Part shown: positions 1-7,812 of the stretch, one piece after another
Numbering within the stretch: position 1 is the first letter of the stretch
Layout: the number at the start of each line of letters is the position of its first letter
Source of the DNA: Candidatus Aegiribacteria sp. MLS_C
Lineage (GTDB): Bacteria > Fermentibacterota > Fermentibacteria > Fermentibacterales > JCC-6
Assembly (NCBI GenBank): GCA_002030045.1
Contig: LQBI01000024.1
Coordinates: 124,001 to 188,000, forward strand
DNA: 64,000 nucleotides
Reading direction: 5' to 3'
Translations under genes and position numbers: made by a program
Notes under the pieces: generated by a model
Databases searched by the model: none
What the model was told of the DNA's origin: nothing
The model's input: the letters and a program-made list of their open reading frames with translations, nothing else

Positions 1-534
1 CGCCGGGCCAGTATATCGGTCACAGCTTTCTTCGGAAGGTCCAGGGACCTCATACGGTGGGAGCCGGGGGCCGAGGGCATATGGAGTCCGGTGAACAGGG
101 CAAGGGTTGCCAGAAGGGGGGTGGAAGCCGAAGGATGGGCCAGCATAGGGAGCATGGAACTCCTGGGGACCCTCACTGTCCTGGAGGTGAGGGACGACGA
201 TCCATGCTCCCCGGAATTCGGCAGGACCCTTCCCTACGTCCCGGACCACACATGGTCGCTGAAAGCCTCCATTGCACTGGACCGCAAGTGGCGTGTGAAT
301 GCTGGAGCGAGGGGCATGGGCATACGCTTCACCAACTACAGCGAGACTTCCTGGCAGGCAGCGTACGCCCTGCTGCAGGCTGGCATCGATTTCAGGCCGT
401 CGTTGCATGCCGGGATCACAATGGAACTGTCGGTGGACAACCTGCTGGACGAGGAATACCTTGAGACCAGCGGGTTCCCCGGAAGGGGAAGGACCTTCCG
501 GGCCGGGCTGAGATGGACCGGGTCCGGATCATGA
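1..534 (+). CDS. TonB-dependent outer-membrane receptor, C-terminal part (5' end outside window)
   Basis: The reading frame is open from base 1 to a TGA at 532-534, so only the last ~177 residues are present. Alternating hydrophobic/polar strands and the segments WSPVNRARVARRGVEAEG and DNLLDEEYLETSGFPGRGR match the last barrel strands of BtuB-like receptors. In that family the 'NLFDxxYexxxGYPxPGRxF' motif precedes the terminal strand; here the protein ends FRAGLRWTGSGS, not in the usual terminal aromatic. Such receptors take up corrinoids, siderophores or other ligands across the outer membrane using TonB/ExbBD energy. A propeller lipoprotein starts 25 bp downstream. The substrate cannot be read from this fragment. 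Confidence 0.8.
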   Translation, partial: RRASISVTAFFGRSRDLIRWEPGAEGIWSPVNRARVARRGVEAEGWASIGSMELLGTLTVLEVRDDDPCSPEFGRTLPYVPDHTWSLKASIALDRKWRVNAGARGMGIRFTNYSETSWQAAYALLQAGIDFRPSLHAGITMELSVDNLLDEEYLETSGFPGRGRTFRAGLRWTGSGS

Positions 535-559
535 ACACTTGAAGGGAAAAATACTGGAC

Positions 560-1564
560 ATGAATATCATCACAGGAATACTGACGGCGGTCCTGCTTCT
601 CATCCTCTCATCGACCGCATGCAACTCCCCCGCGGATCCGGGATCATCCCCGAACCCGCCCGGAAACATCATAGCATGGTTCAACGGTCTGGGCAACAAC
701 GTCGACCTGTATTTCCCCGCGTCCGATTCCCTTGTCCAGGGAGCGTACATCACGGGGGAAGTCCCGAACGACATCCTCTCCCCGGAACAGGGGCTGATGG
801 TAGTCCTCAGCTCGCTCGACGCACGGATACAGGTGTTCGAGACCGACTCCACCGGCTCGGAGTACTTCTCAGTACAGCTCCCCTCCGGAAGCAACCCCTA
901 CCTGATGTCCTGGGACGGCGAGCACCTCTGGGTCACCCTCCTGCTCACCTCGCAGGTCGCACGGGTCGACCTGGTCCCCGGTGGCGGCGTGGAACTATTC
1001 GACCTTCGCGGGAACCCGACATCCATCGCTTCCACCGGTCAGAGGGTGTTCGTAGGTAACGCATCATGGCCCGACCCCAGCGTCACCGGAGGCATAACCG
1101 TCCTTGACGCTTCCACGGGGGACAGCCTGGGCTCCGTGCAGACACCCGACAACGTGATCTTCCTGAAATACTTCGAGAGCACCGGAATGGTCCACGCCGT
1201 GACCACCACCTACACGGGGGACGGTCTGATCAGCATACTGGACCCGGTCTCCATGGAGATAACGGCCCAGGTACCTACGGGAGGCTCTCCCGGACAGCCC
1301 GTCGAATGCGGCGGGGGATTCGTGGCCGGCGGCGGCTGGGCGTCCGGAAGCCTTTACTTCTACGGCGAATCAGGTGTACTGGAGGATGAATGGGACACCG
1401 GGCACCTTTCGGCGGCGGGAGTTGTCTGCCTCGGGGACACCGCCTACGTGACCGATCCGACGAAAAACGTGGTTTTCGTCGCCGACTGCGAAGGGAGATC
1501 GCTCCTGGACACCCTTACTGCCGGCGCCTCAGGTCCGCAGGGCATCACCTCCGTCTCTCCCTGA
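560..1564 (+). CDS. YncE-like beta-propeller lipoprotein
   Basis: About 334 residues with a lipoprotein signal peptide (hydrophobic stretch LTAVLLLILSS followed by TAC), so probably anchored at the cell envelope. The mature part has repeated blades of the YncE/NHL kind, such as GGITVLDASTGDSLGSVQ, GLISILDPVSMEITAQV and the end NVVFVADCEGRSLLDTL. I chose ATG 560; an in-frame TTG at 539 would add seven residues before the signal peptide. The gene begins 25 bp after a BtuB-like receptor. In Bacteroidetes-type corrinoid loci, propeller lipoproteins often accompany such receptors, so a substrate-capture or accessory role is inferred. The exact ligand is unknown. Confidence 0.65.
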   Translation: MNIITGILTAVLLLILSSTACNSPADPGSSPNPPGNIIAWFNGLGNNVDLYFPASDSLVQGAYITGEVPNDILSPEQGLMVVLSSLDARIQVFETDSTGSEYFSVQLPSGSNPYLMSWDGEHLWVTLLLTSQVARVDLVPGGGVELFDLRGNPTSIASTGQRVFVGNASWPDPSVTGGITVLDASTGDSLGSVQTPDNVIFLKYFESTGMVHAVTTTYTGDGLISILDPVSMEITAQVPTGGSPGQPVECGGGFVAGGGWASGSLYFYGESGVLEDEWDTGHLSAAGVVCLGDTAYVTDPTKNVVFVADCEGRSLLDTLTAGASGPQGITSVSP

Positions 1565-1586
1565 CCCCGAGTGTCCCGTTCTGGTG

Positions 1587-1723
1587 CCGGGCCCGGAAAA
1601 TGAGACATCCTGTATACGATTCCGGGCTTCGGAAGCATGTTCCGGGCCCGGAAAATGAGACATCCTGTATACGATTCCGGGCTTCGGAAGCATGTTCCGG
1701 GCCCGGAAAACGAGACATCCTGT
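1587..1723. repeat. 55-bp tandem repeat, 2.5 copies, with nested palindromes
   Basis: Copies start at 1587, 1642 and 1697, an exact 55-bp period. The third copy stops matching after 1723. Each copy opens with the palindrome CCGGGCCCGG, extended to TTCCGGGCCCGGAA in copies 2 and 3. Each full copy also contains a second dyad around GCTTCGGAAGC. The region lies between the propeller lipoprotein and the PHP-GT4 gene and has no convincing ORF of its own. Confidence 0.9.
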
Positions 1724-1789
1724 GAATGACTGATGTGGTTCCGCGATTGAACAGGCTGCATATTACGGCTTGTCCATCCGGGAGGTGAA

Positions 1790-4153
1790 ATGTCGTTCCT
1801 TTCATGTGACCTTCATGTTCACTCCAGGTTCTCAAGCGAATCCGGGAGATGGGTCCTCAGATCGCTGAAGACTCCGGAGAGCTTCACTCCGCCTGAACTG
1901 ATCTACGAGCTCACCCGAAAAAGAGGCATGGACTTCGTCACGATAACCGACATAAACACAATAGAGGGAGCAATGTCCATCGCTCACCTGCCAGGAACCT
2001 TCGTAAGCGAGGAGGTCATGACCTTCCTGCCTGGGTCCAGGACATCGGTGCATATACTCCTCTTCAACATCTCTCCCGTGCAGCATGACGAGATATCCAG
2101 GACCAGGGACTCCTTCTTCGATCTGATGGAATACGTCGATGAACAGGGTATCATCAACTCACTGGCCCATCCCTTCTACTATCCCGGCACCGACCTCAGG
2201 AGCGATGAATTCATCACGGTGGCCGGCAGGGTGGGGTTGCTCGAATCCCTGAACGGCACCAGGTCGTCGCTGGAAAACAGATCGGTGGTACCCATTGCCA
2301 GGGCCATAAGAAAGGATCCCTCCTTCAGCGGCTTCACCGGAGGCTCCGATGACCACTGCGGCAGGTTCATGGGGCTCACCTATACCTCGGTCGAGGATGC
2401 CGGTAACCTGAATGATTACCTCGAGGGAGTCCGGGCTGGAGAGGGAATACCCAGGGGAGAGCACGGCAACGCCGTAAGGTCGGCCTATTCCGTGTATTCT
2501 ATAGCCTACTCCTTCTACCGGGACAGACTGACGGCAAAGAAGGTCCCGGCCATCGCCACAATGGCAGCGGACCGTTTCTTCAGACCGTCCCTGTCAAGCG
2601 GTGAACCCACGGTATGGCACAAGGCGGACCTGCTGTTCCATCAGTTGATGAAGAAAGCGAAGAAGTCCGGTGAATCCGATTTCGAGACCATTTTCGCCGA
2701 CCAGCTGATCGAGATAGGAAAGGACCTGAACCTTAGATCGGGCAGTCCCGAGCTTGAGGCAGAAGGTATCGACGAGAGGACGTTCGAGATTCTCAACATG
2801 CTCTCGAACAGACTCTTCCAGCATTATTCGTCTCTGCTCGTGAAGAGACTTGCGGACGGCAGGATACTGGATGCCCTGGAGGCATTCACGGCGCTGATAC
2901 CGGTTATACTCCTCAACGTGCCCTATCCCGTCTCCTATCTCAACAGTAAAAAAGGCCGTGAAGCAGTGGCGGAAGTCGCCTCACGGGTCATGCCCGAACT
3001 CTGCGATTCCCTTGTCGATCCCGACAGGAGGGTCTGGTTCACAGATACCATAGATGACCTCAACGGAGTATCGAGGACTATCCAACGATTCAGCAGACTG
3101 GCCATGGACAGCGGCAGGGAGATGGCGGTCATAGCATCACAGAGCAGGCCCCTCTCATTCCCGGGATGGGTAGTGAATTTCCCGCCAATAAGGGAATTCC
3201 CCGTACCCGACTATCATTCGAAACTCCTCTCCATACCCCCTTTCCTCGAGGTACTCAGGTTCGTAGAGGAGCAGGGCTTCGGAATGATGTACATCTCCAC
3301 TCCGGGACCGGTAGGCTTTACTGCGCTTGGTATCTCCAGGATTCTGGGCATACCCGCTGCCGGGATATACCACACCGACTATCCGAGACACGTTAACCAC
3401 ATAATCCAGGACGGCAAGATGGGGGAATTCGCCGGAACCGCCGCAGCCTGGTTCTACAGCAACCTCGACATTGTCCTCGTTCCGAGCAGGTTCTACATGG
3501 ACGACCTGGAGCAGATGGGCATTCCTAGAGCGAGGATGAGGCTTTTCCCCAGAGGTACCGACTGCAGCACGTTCTCTCCGGAATGGAGGTCGGCAGATTT
3601 CGTCAGGCGTTTCGGGGGCAAGGAGAATGCCACCAGACTCCTCTACGCAGGCAGGATATCCCGTGAGAAGGACCTCGATGTCCTTGCCAAGGCTTACCTC
3701 AAAGCCAGGCAATCGCTGCCTGACCTTGAACTGTACATGGCCGGAGACGGACCTTATCTCGGGGACCTCGTGAACCTACTCAGCGGGAAGGGATGCCATT
3801 TCCTCGGGGAACTCGGGGGAGAACAGCTCTCCATGGCCTATGCCTCCGGAGATATCTTCGTATTCCCCAGCTCCACCGACACCTTCGGCAACTCAGTCCT
3901 CGAGGCTCAGGCTTCGGGCCTTCCCGCAATCGTCAGCGACAGCGGAGGACCGCAGGAGATAATAATCCCCGGCGAGACAGGCCTGGTATTCCCCAGCCAC
4001 GATCCCGATTCCCTTGCCGGTACCATAGTCAGTCTCGCCACCGATCGGGAAACCCTGCGCAGGATGGGGGAGAAGGCAAGGAACCTTGCAGTATCCAGGA
4101 CATGGGAAAGAGCCTTTGAAGACCTCTGGAGCATCACACCGGTATCGGACTGA
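1790..4153 (+). CDS. PHP-domain phosphoesterase fused to GT4 glycosyltransferase
   Basis: The product is 787 residues. ATG 1790 is preceded by GGGAGGTG at 1780-1787. Residues 1-~230 form a PHP metal-dependent phosphoesterase domain: the first metal motif DLHVH is near residue 7, SLAHPF near 124 and GGSDDH near 183. A middle segment (~230-460) has no clear family. Residues ~470-787 are a GT-B glycosyltransferase of family 4: an acceptor domain with YHTDYPRHV, then LLYAGRISREKDLDVL, and the nucleotide-sugar site GNSVLEAQASGLP near residue 700. It probably glycosylates a lipid or cell-surface acceptor while the PHP domain hydrolyses a phosphoester. Substrates are unknown. It stands alone between a repeat region and a tRNA. 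Confidence 0.85.
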   Translation: MSFLSCDLHVHSRFSSESGRWVLRSLKTPESFTPPELIYELTRKRGMDFVTITDINTIEGAMSIAHLPGTFVSEEVMTFLPGSRTSVHILLFNISPVQHDEISRTRDSFFDLMEYVDEQGIINSLAHPFYYPGTDLRSDEFITVAGRVGLLESLNGTRSSLENRSVVPIARAIRKDPSFSGFTGGSDDHCGRFMGLTYTSVEDAGNLNDYLEGVRAGEGIPRGEHGNAVRSAYSVYSIAYSFYRDRLTAKKVPAIATMAADRFFRPSLSSGEPTVWHKADLLFHQLMKKAKKSGESDFETIFADQLIEIGKDLNLRSGSPELEAEGIDERTFEILNMLSNRLFQHYSSLLVKRLADGRILDALEAFTALIPVILLNVPYPVSYLNSKKGREAVAEVASRVMPELCDSLVDPDRRVWFTDTIDDLNGVSRTIQRFSRLAMDSGREMAVIASQSRPLSFPGWVVNFPPIREFPVPDYHSKLLSIPPFLEVLRFVEEQGFGMMYISTPGPVGFTALGISRILGIPAAGIYHTDYPRHVNHIIQDGKMGEFAGTAAAWFYSNLDIVLVPSRFYMDDLEQMGIPRARMRLFPRGTDCSTFSPEWRSADFVRRFGGKENATRLLYAGRISREKDLDVLAKAYLKARQSLPDLELYMAGDGPYLGDLVNLLSGKGCHFLGELGGEQLSMAYASGDIFVFPSSTDTFGNSVLEAQASGLPAIVSDSGGPQEIIIPGETGLVFPSHDPDSLAGTIVSLATDRETLRRMGEKARNLAVSRTWERAFEDLWSITPVSD

Positions 4154-4162
4154 CGGAGATTC

Positions 4163-4299
4163 ATGGGCGAAGAACATGAAGCGTAGAGCCGCTCCTGGCC
4201 ACACAGGGCGAAAACATGGGTTGGATAATGGAGTTTTGCCGCTGGCAAAACTCCCAAGCTCCTAGTCAGAATGGGCAATGAACATGCGACGTAGAGCCG
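4163..4299. repeat. Imperfect 29-bp direct repeat, 108 bp apart
   Basis: Copies at 4163-4191 and 4271-4299 share 24 of 29 bases (ATGGGC..A.GAACATG...CGTAGAGCCG). They bracket the hairpin at about 4229-4253. The second copy directly abuts the CCA end of the minus-strand tRNA-Pro. They may be remnants of a local duplication. Confidence 0.7.
4229..4253. terminator. Hairpin between convergent PHP-GT4 and tRNA-Pro genes
   Basis: An 11-bp perfect stem GGAGTTTTGCC/GGCAAAACTCC closes a three-base loop (GCT). It sits between the plus-strand PHP-GT4 gene and the minus-strand tRNA-Pro, where a bidirectional terminator would be expected. There is no T tract on either side, so intrinsic termination is uncertain. 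Confidence 0.45.
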
Positions 4300-4376
4300 T
4301 GGTCGGGGCGGCCGGATTTGAACCGGCGACCCCCTGCTCCCAAAGCAGGTGCGCTACCGGGCTGCGCCACGCCCCG
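4300..4376 (-). tRNA. tRNA-Pro (TGG anticodon)
   Basis: On the minus strand the gene starts CGGGGCG at 4376 and its acceptor stem closes with CGCCCCG. The anticodon arm CCTGC-TTTGGGA-GCAGG gives anticodon TGG. The T arm has GGTTCAAATCC. CCA is encoded at 4302-4300, giving 77 nt in total. Confidence 0.97.
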
Positions 4377-4399
4377 GACCATGGATCCTCGAAGGCTCT

Positions 4400-4429
4400 A
4401 TTCTACAAAACCAGACCTCTTCCGCACAA
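4400..4429 (-). promoter_or_regulatory. Promoter candidate for tRNA-Pro
   Basis: On the minus strand TTGTGC (4429-4424) is followed after 18 bp by TAGAAT (4405-4400). The -10 lies 23 bp before the tRNA 5' end. The same TAGAAT -10 precedes tRNA-Leu(CAG). Confidence 0.5.
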
Positions 4430-4450
4430 GTCCTAAGAATCGCTTCTGGC

Positions 4451-4480
4451 TTGACTTACATCCGCTTCAGGAACCATATT
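4451..4480 (+). promoter_or_regulatory. Promoter candidate for the M14 peptidase gene
   Basis: TTGACT at 4451-4456 is followed after 18 bp by CATATT at 4475-4480, within an AT-rich patch CATATTATATC. The start codon follows about 60 bp downstream. Confidence 0.45.
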
Positions 4481-4541
4481 ATATCTTTCCGCGTTCCCTG
4501 TTGTGAGCATCCTGAAAAAAACCCGGAAGGGATCTATATCT

Positions 4542-6215
4542 ATGAGCAGTTTCACCGTTGCGGCCGTACTCGTGCTCTCTGGAGCCCTGTTCGCGGGTGA
4601 CCGGGAAGCGAACGAAGTGGAGTTCAGCTACTCCGTCCCCAGGTACTCGGTGATGGTAACCCTGTTCTCTCCCGGGGACGCACACTACCTGCAGGACCAG
4701 GGATTCCACGTGGAATGGGCCCGCGAGGGCAGGGCGATGGTATATGTGGATGCAGAGCAGGAGGAGATGCTGAGGAGGATCGGCTTCGATCCCTCCAGAG
4801 TGCGGACCCCGGAACCTCTTGTACCGTATCCCACGATAGATGATATATACGATTCCATAGACGCCGTTGTATCCTCGCATCCGGACATCTGCAGGAAGGT
4901 GACGATCGGCACCAGTGTGCAGGGCCGCCCCCTGGAGGCCGTCGTGGTCTCGGACAACGTGGACCAGGAGGAGATCGAGCCCGAGATGAGGCTCCACGGA
5001 GCCATCCACGGCGACGAGAAGACATCGGCAATGACCGCCCTCACCTTCCTGGAAGTACTGACGGACAACTACGGCACCAGTCCCCTCTGCCAGTACATGG
5101 TGGATACATGCGAACTCTGGGTGATCCCCGTGGTCAATCCCGACGGATACGTCGCAAACCAGCGTTACAACGCCAGCGGTGTGGACCTCAACAGGAATCT
5201 CAGCTACATGTGGTCCTCCGGCGGAGGCGGAGGTGCCTACCCGTTCTCCGAGCCTGAGACCCGGGCACTGAGGGACATGACGATGCAGAACTGGCCGGAC
5301 GTGGAGAACTTCATCAATCCCTTCACCGCCGGACTCTCTCTCCACGGCGGAGAGGACTGCATAAACACCGTATGGAACTATACCGAAGTCCCGCTGCCCG
5401 AGGACTCGGCTCTTATCCATGGCCAGGCCATCGACTACGAGAACAGCCCGGGAATACTCAGTTACTTCGGGGGAGACTTCTGGGTGGCTTTCCCCGGTGC
5501 AAGCTGGTACGTCATCACTGGTGACGTCAACGACTGGAGCTACGGCGAATGCGGCACCGTGGACCACACGATAGAGGTACACGACGACAAACAGGCCTCC
5601 GACTGGCCAGGAGTGGCCAACGCTCATTACATGGCCATGCTCGACCTCTTCATCAACAGCACTCACGGCATCTGGGGCACAGTCAAGGACTCCGGCGGGA
5701 ACCCTGTCGACGCCCTTCTCGAGATCGGCGTCCAGGATGGGGTGGATTCACAGGCACTCCGGTTCTGCCGCACCGACGTTACGCTCGGAGACTACAACAA
5801 GGCCCTGGTACCCGGAACCTACGATGTAACCGTTTCAGCCGAGGGATACGAGTCCCAGACCGTGCAGGACGTGGCCGTAGGTCCCGAGGAGAGGGTCGAG
5901 GTCAGCTTCGTGCTCTATCAGACAGGTGTCGAGGGATCAGGCACCGGAACCACCCTTGCCGACTTCTCTGTTCATCCCAATCCCGCGGCCGCATGGTGCA
6001 GCTTCTCCATACCTGTCACGGGGGTTGGAGGTACGGTTGAGATCTATGATATTACCGGCCGTTCAGTAGTGGTCCAGACGGTATTCCCGGAGGAGGCCGG
6101 TTTCGATTGGAACCTCAGGGACTCCGGAGGCGTTCCGGTCCCGGCAGGAATGTACCTTGCAAGGTACAGCAGTTCGAACGGGGAATGGACCGCAAGACTG
6201 GTGGTCGAAAGGTAG
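4542..6215 (+). CDS. Secreted M14 zinc carboxypeptidase with C-terminal sorting domain
   Basis: The product is 557 residues from ATG 4542, which has GGAAGGGA nine bases upstream; a GTG at 4503 in frame is less likely. A signal peptide (TVAAVLVLSGALFAG) leads into an N-terminal propeptide-like region and an M14 domain. The zinc ligands are HGDE near residue 156 and a later His in SLHGGED near 267; the probable catalytic Glu is in HTIEVHDD near 344. A carboxypeptidase regulatory-like beta domain (GIWGTVKDSGGNPV) follows. The protein ends in a type IX-style sorting domain (VHPNPA...EIYDITGR...VPAGMYLARY). It probably trims peptides at or outside the cell surface, feeding a protein-fermenting lifestyle (inference). 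Confidence 0.9.
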   Translation: MSSFTVAAVLVLSGALFAGDREANEVEFSYSVPRYSVMVTLFSPGDAHYLQDQGFHVEWAREGRAMVYVDAEQEEMLRRIGFDPSRVRTPEPLVPYPTIDDIYDSIDAVVSSHPDICRKVTIGTSVQGRPLEAVVVSDNVDQEEIEPEMRLHGAIHGDEKTSAMTALTFLEVLTDNYGTSPLCQYMVDTCELWVIPVVNPDGYVANQRYNASGVDLNRNLSYMWSSGGGGGAYPFSEPETRALRDMTMQNWPDVENFINPFTAGLSLHGGEDCINTVWNYTEVPLPEDSALIHGQAIDYENSPGILSYFGGDFWVAFPGASWYVITGDVNDWSYGECGTVDHTIEVHDDKQASDWPGVANAHYMAMLDLFINSTHGIWGTVKDSGGNPVDALLEIGVQDGVDSQALRFCRTDVTLGDYNKALVPGTYDVTVSAEGYESQTVQDVAVGPEERVEVSFVLYQTGVEGSGTGTTLADFSVHPNPAAAWCSFSIPVTGVGGTVEIYDITGRSVVVQTVFPEEAGFDWNLRDSGGVPVPAGMYLARYSSSNGEWTARLVVER

Positions 6216-6244
6216 AAGAAGAACTCTGAAAGGTACTACGAAAG

Positions 6245-6502
6245 ATGGCACACAAGAAATCATCCAGCAGCTCCAGGAACGGCAGAGACAGCGCCGGGAG
6301 GAGACTTGGCCTCAAGGCTGCAGCTGGTGAATGGGTCTCCGCAGGAACCATCATCCTTCGACAGAGAGGCACCCGGATACACCCAGGTGTCAACGTCGGC
6401 AGGGGAAACGACGACACACTGTTCGCCAAGGCTGACGGCAGGATAGAATTCCACAGCATGAGGGGCAGAAAGGTCGCTTCGGTTATTCCAGAACAGGCCT
6501 GA
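6245..6502 (+). CDS. rpmA: 50S ribosomal protein L27
   Basis: This 85-residue protein has the L27 signature: an N-terminal [15 protein letters not shown], then [26 protein letters not shown] in two adjoining parts, and [15 protein letters not shown]27 lies at the peptidyl-transferase centre, where its N-terminal tail contacts tRNA. The start at 6245 gives Met-Ala directly, so there is no Firmicutes-type cleaved N-terminal extension. The usual partner rplU (L21) is not upstream; the neighbour is a secreted peptidase. The gene lies 8 bp before hutI and may be co-transcribed with it. Confidence 0.97.
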   Translation: MAHKKSSSSSRNGRDSAGRRLGLKAAAGEWVSAGTIILRQRGTRIHPGVNVGRGNDDTLFAKADGRIEFHSMRGRKVASVIPEQA

Positions 6503-6510
6503 AGAACCGA

Positions 6511-7785
6511 ATGACCGACAGGGCGGATCTGCTCATCACCAACATCGGCGAACTGGTCACCATGGCCGGTACGCCGATACCAAGAAGGGGAGAGGACGCT
6601 CGTTCGATTCCCCTGTCCAGAGATTGCGCCCTGGCCTGTGGCGGAGGCAAGGTACTGGGTACCGGACCTCTGGACGATATTCTGCTCACGGTATCAGTCG
6701 ACCAGGACACAGTGGAACTGGATGTCTCCGGCCGGCTTGTCACTCCGGGTTTCGTGGATTCCCACACGCATCCCCTTTATTACGGCGACAGGCAGGACGA
6801 GTTCGCCATGAGGGCGGCAGGCGCGGACTACGAGGAGATAGCGGCTTCGGGAGGAGGCATCCTCAACAGCGTCAGACGAACAAGGGAAGCGACCTCGGAA
6901 CAGCTCAGGGATACACTTGAACGTCACCTGTACACAATGCTTACCCACGGGACCACCACCGTCGAAGTGAAAAGCGGTTACGGCCTCGACCTGGAAACAG
7001 AGCTGCGATGCCTGAGAGTGGCGGCCGAACTCTCGAATGAGTGGCCTCAGACGATCCTCAGAACCTTCCTGGGCGCCCACGAGGTGCCCCGGGAGTTCAT
7101 GGGCAGAGCCGACGACTACATCGAATACATTCTTGAAGAGGTCCTTCCGGCAGTAAGGGAGGAAGGTCTCGCCGACTTCGTCGACATCTTCTGCGAAAAA
7201 GGTGTCTTTACTCCCGAGCAGTCGCTCAGATACCTGAAAAAAGCGGTCGAGATGGGGTTCGGCGCCAGGATCCACGCCGACGAGTTCCATGACACGGGCG
7301 GAGCCGCCGTTGCCGTGGAGGTAGGAGCGTTCAGCGCCGACCACCTGCTCTCAATATCGGAGGATAACATAGCCAGGATAGCCGGAAGCAGCACTGTGGC
7401 GACACTTCTTCCGGGAACCGCCCTCTTCCTCGGGAAACCTTTCCCTCCGGGGCGCAGGCTCCTTGACGCCGGAGCCGCAGTCGCCATAGCCACGGACTTC
7501 AACCCGGGAAGCTGTTTCTGCGAATCCATGCCATTCATGGTGAACCTTGCCGTCTGCCAGTGCGGCTTCACGGTGGAGGAAGCAATCACCGCGGCCACTG
7601 TGAACGCAGCTGCCTCGCTCGGCATGGGAACCAGAAAAGGTACCCTTGCACGGGGCTCCGATGCTGATATGATTATCTGGGACCTTGATGATTACCGCGG
7701 TATTGCGTATCACATGGCGATACCCGATATTGCGGACGTGGTTGTCTCCGGACAACCGGTATCAACCGTCTTTGAGGAAAGCTGA
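6511..7785 (+). CDS. hutI: Imidazolonepropionase
   Basis: The 424-residue amidohydrolase opens 4-imidazolone-5-propionate to N-formimino-glutamate, the third step of histidine degradation. Visible signatures are the metal-binding VTPGFVDSHTHPL near residue 80, VEVKSGYGLDLETELR, HADEF (metal His) and ATDFNPGSC near the C-terminus. The length fits the family (about 400-425). It starts 8 bp after rpmA with no strong ribosome binding site. No hutH, hutU or formiminotransferase gene is in the window, so the rest of the pathway must lie elsewhere or be absent. Confidence 0.95.
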   Translation: MTDRADLLITNIGELVTMAGTPIPRRGEDARSIPLSRDCALACGGGKVLGTGPLDDILLTVSVDQDTVELDVSGRLVTPGFVDSHTHPLYYGDRQDEFAMRAAGADYEEIAASGGGILNSVRRTREATSEQLRDTLERHLYTMLTHGTTTVEVKSGYGLDLETELRCLRVAAELSNEWPQTILRTFLGAHEVPREFMGRADDYIEYILEEVLPAVREEGLADFVDIFCEKGVFTPEQSLRYLKKAVEMGFGARIHADEFHDTGGAAVAVEVGAFSADHLLSISEDNIARIAGSSTVATLLPGTALFLGKPFPPGRRLLDAGAAVAIATDFNPGSCFCESMPFMVNLAVCQCGFTVEEAITAATVNAAASLGMGTRKGTLARGSDADMIIWDLDDYRGIAYHMAIPDIADVVVSGQPVSTVFEES

Positions 7786-7812
7786 AACTGCAGCTCAGCC
7801 AGGGGATGAAAG

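Noticed and set aside
1444-1835. Short minus-strand frames in the 55-bp repeat
   Set aside because: They translate the repeat itself; there is no start site and the product is repetitive without meaning.
4479-5666. A 395-codon open frame antisense to the M14 peptidase
   Set aside because: The plus-strand frame has a signal peptide, zinc motifs and a sorting domain; the antisense product matches nothing and lacks a ribosome site.
6245-6502. Possible Firmicutes-type L27 with cleaved N-terminus
   Set aside because: The protein begins AHKK directly, without the extra residues and cleavage motif.
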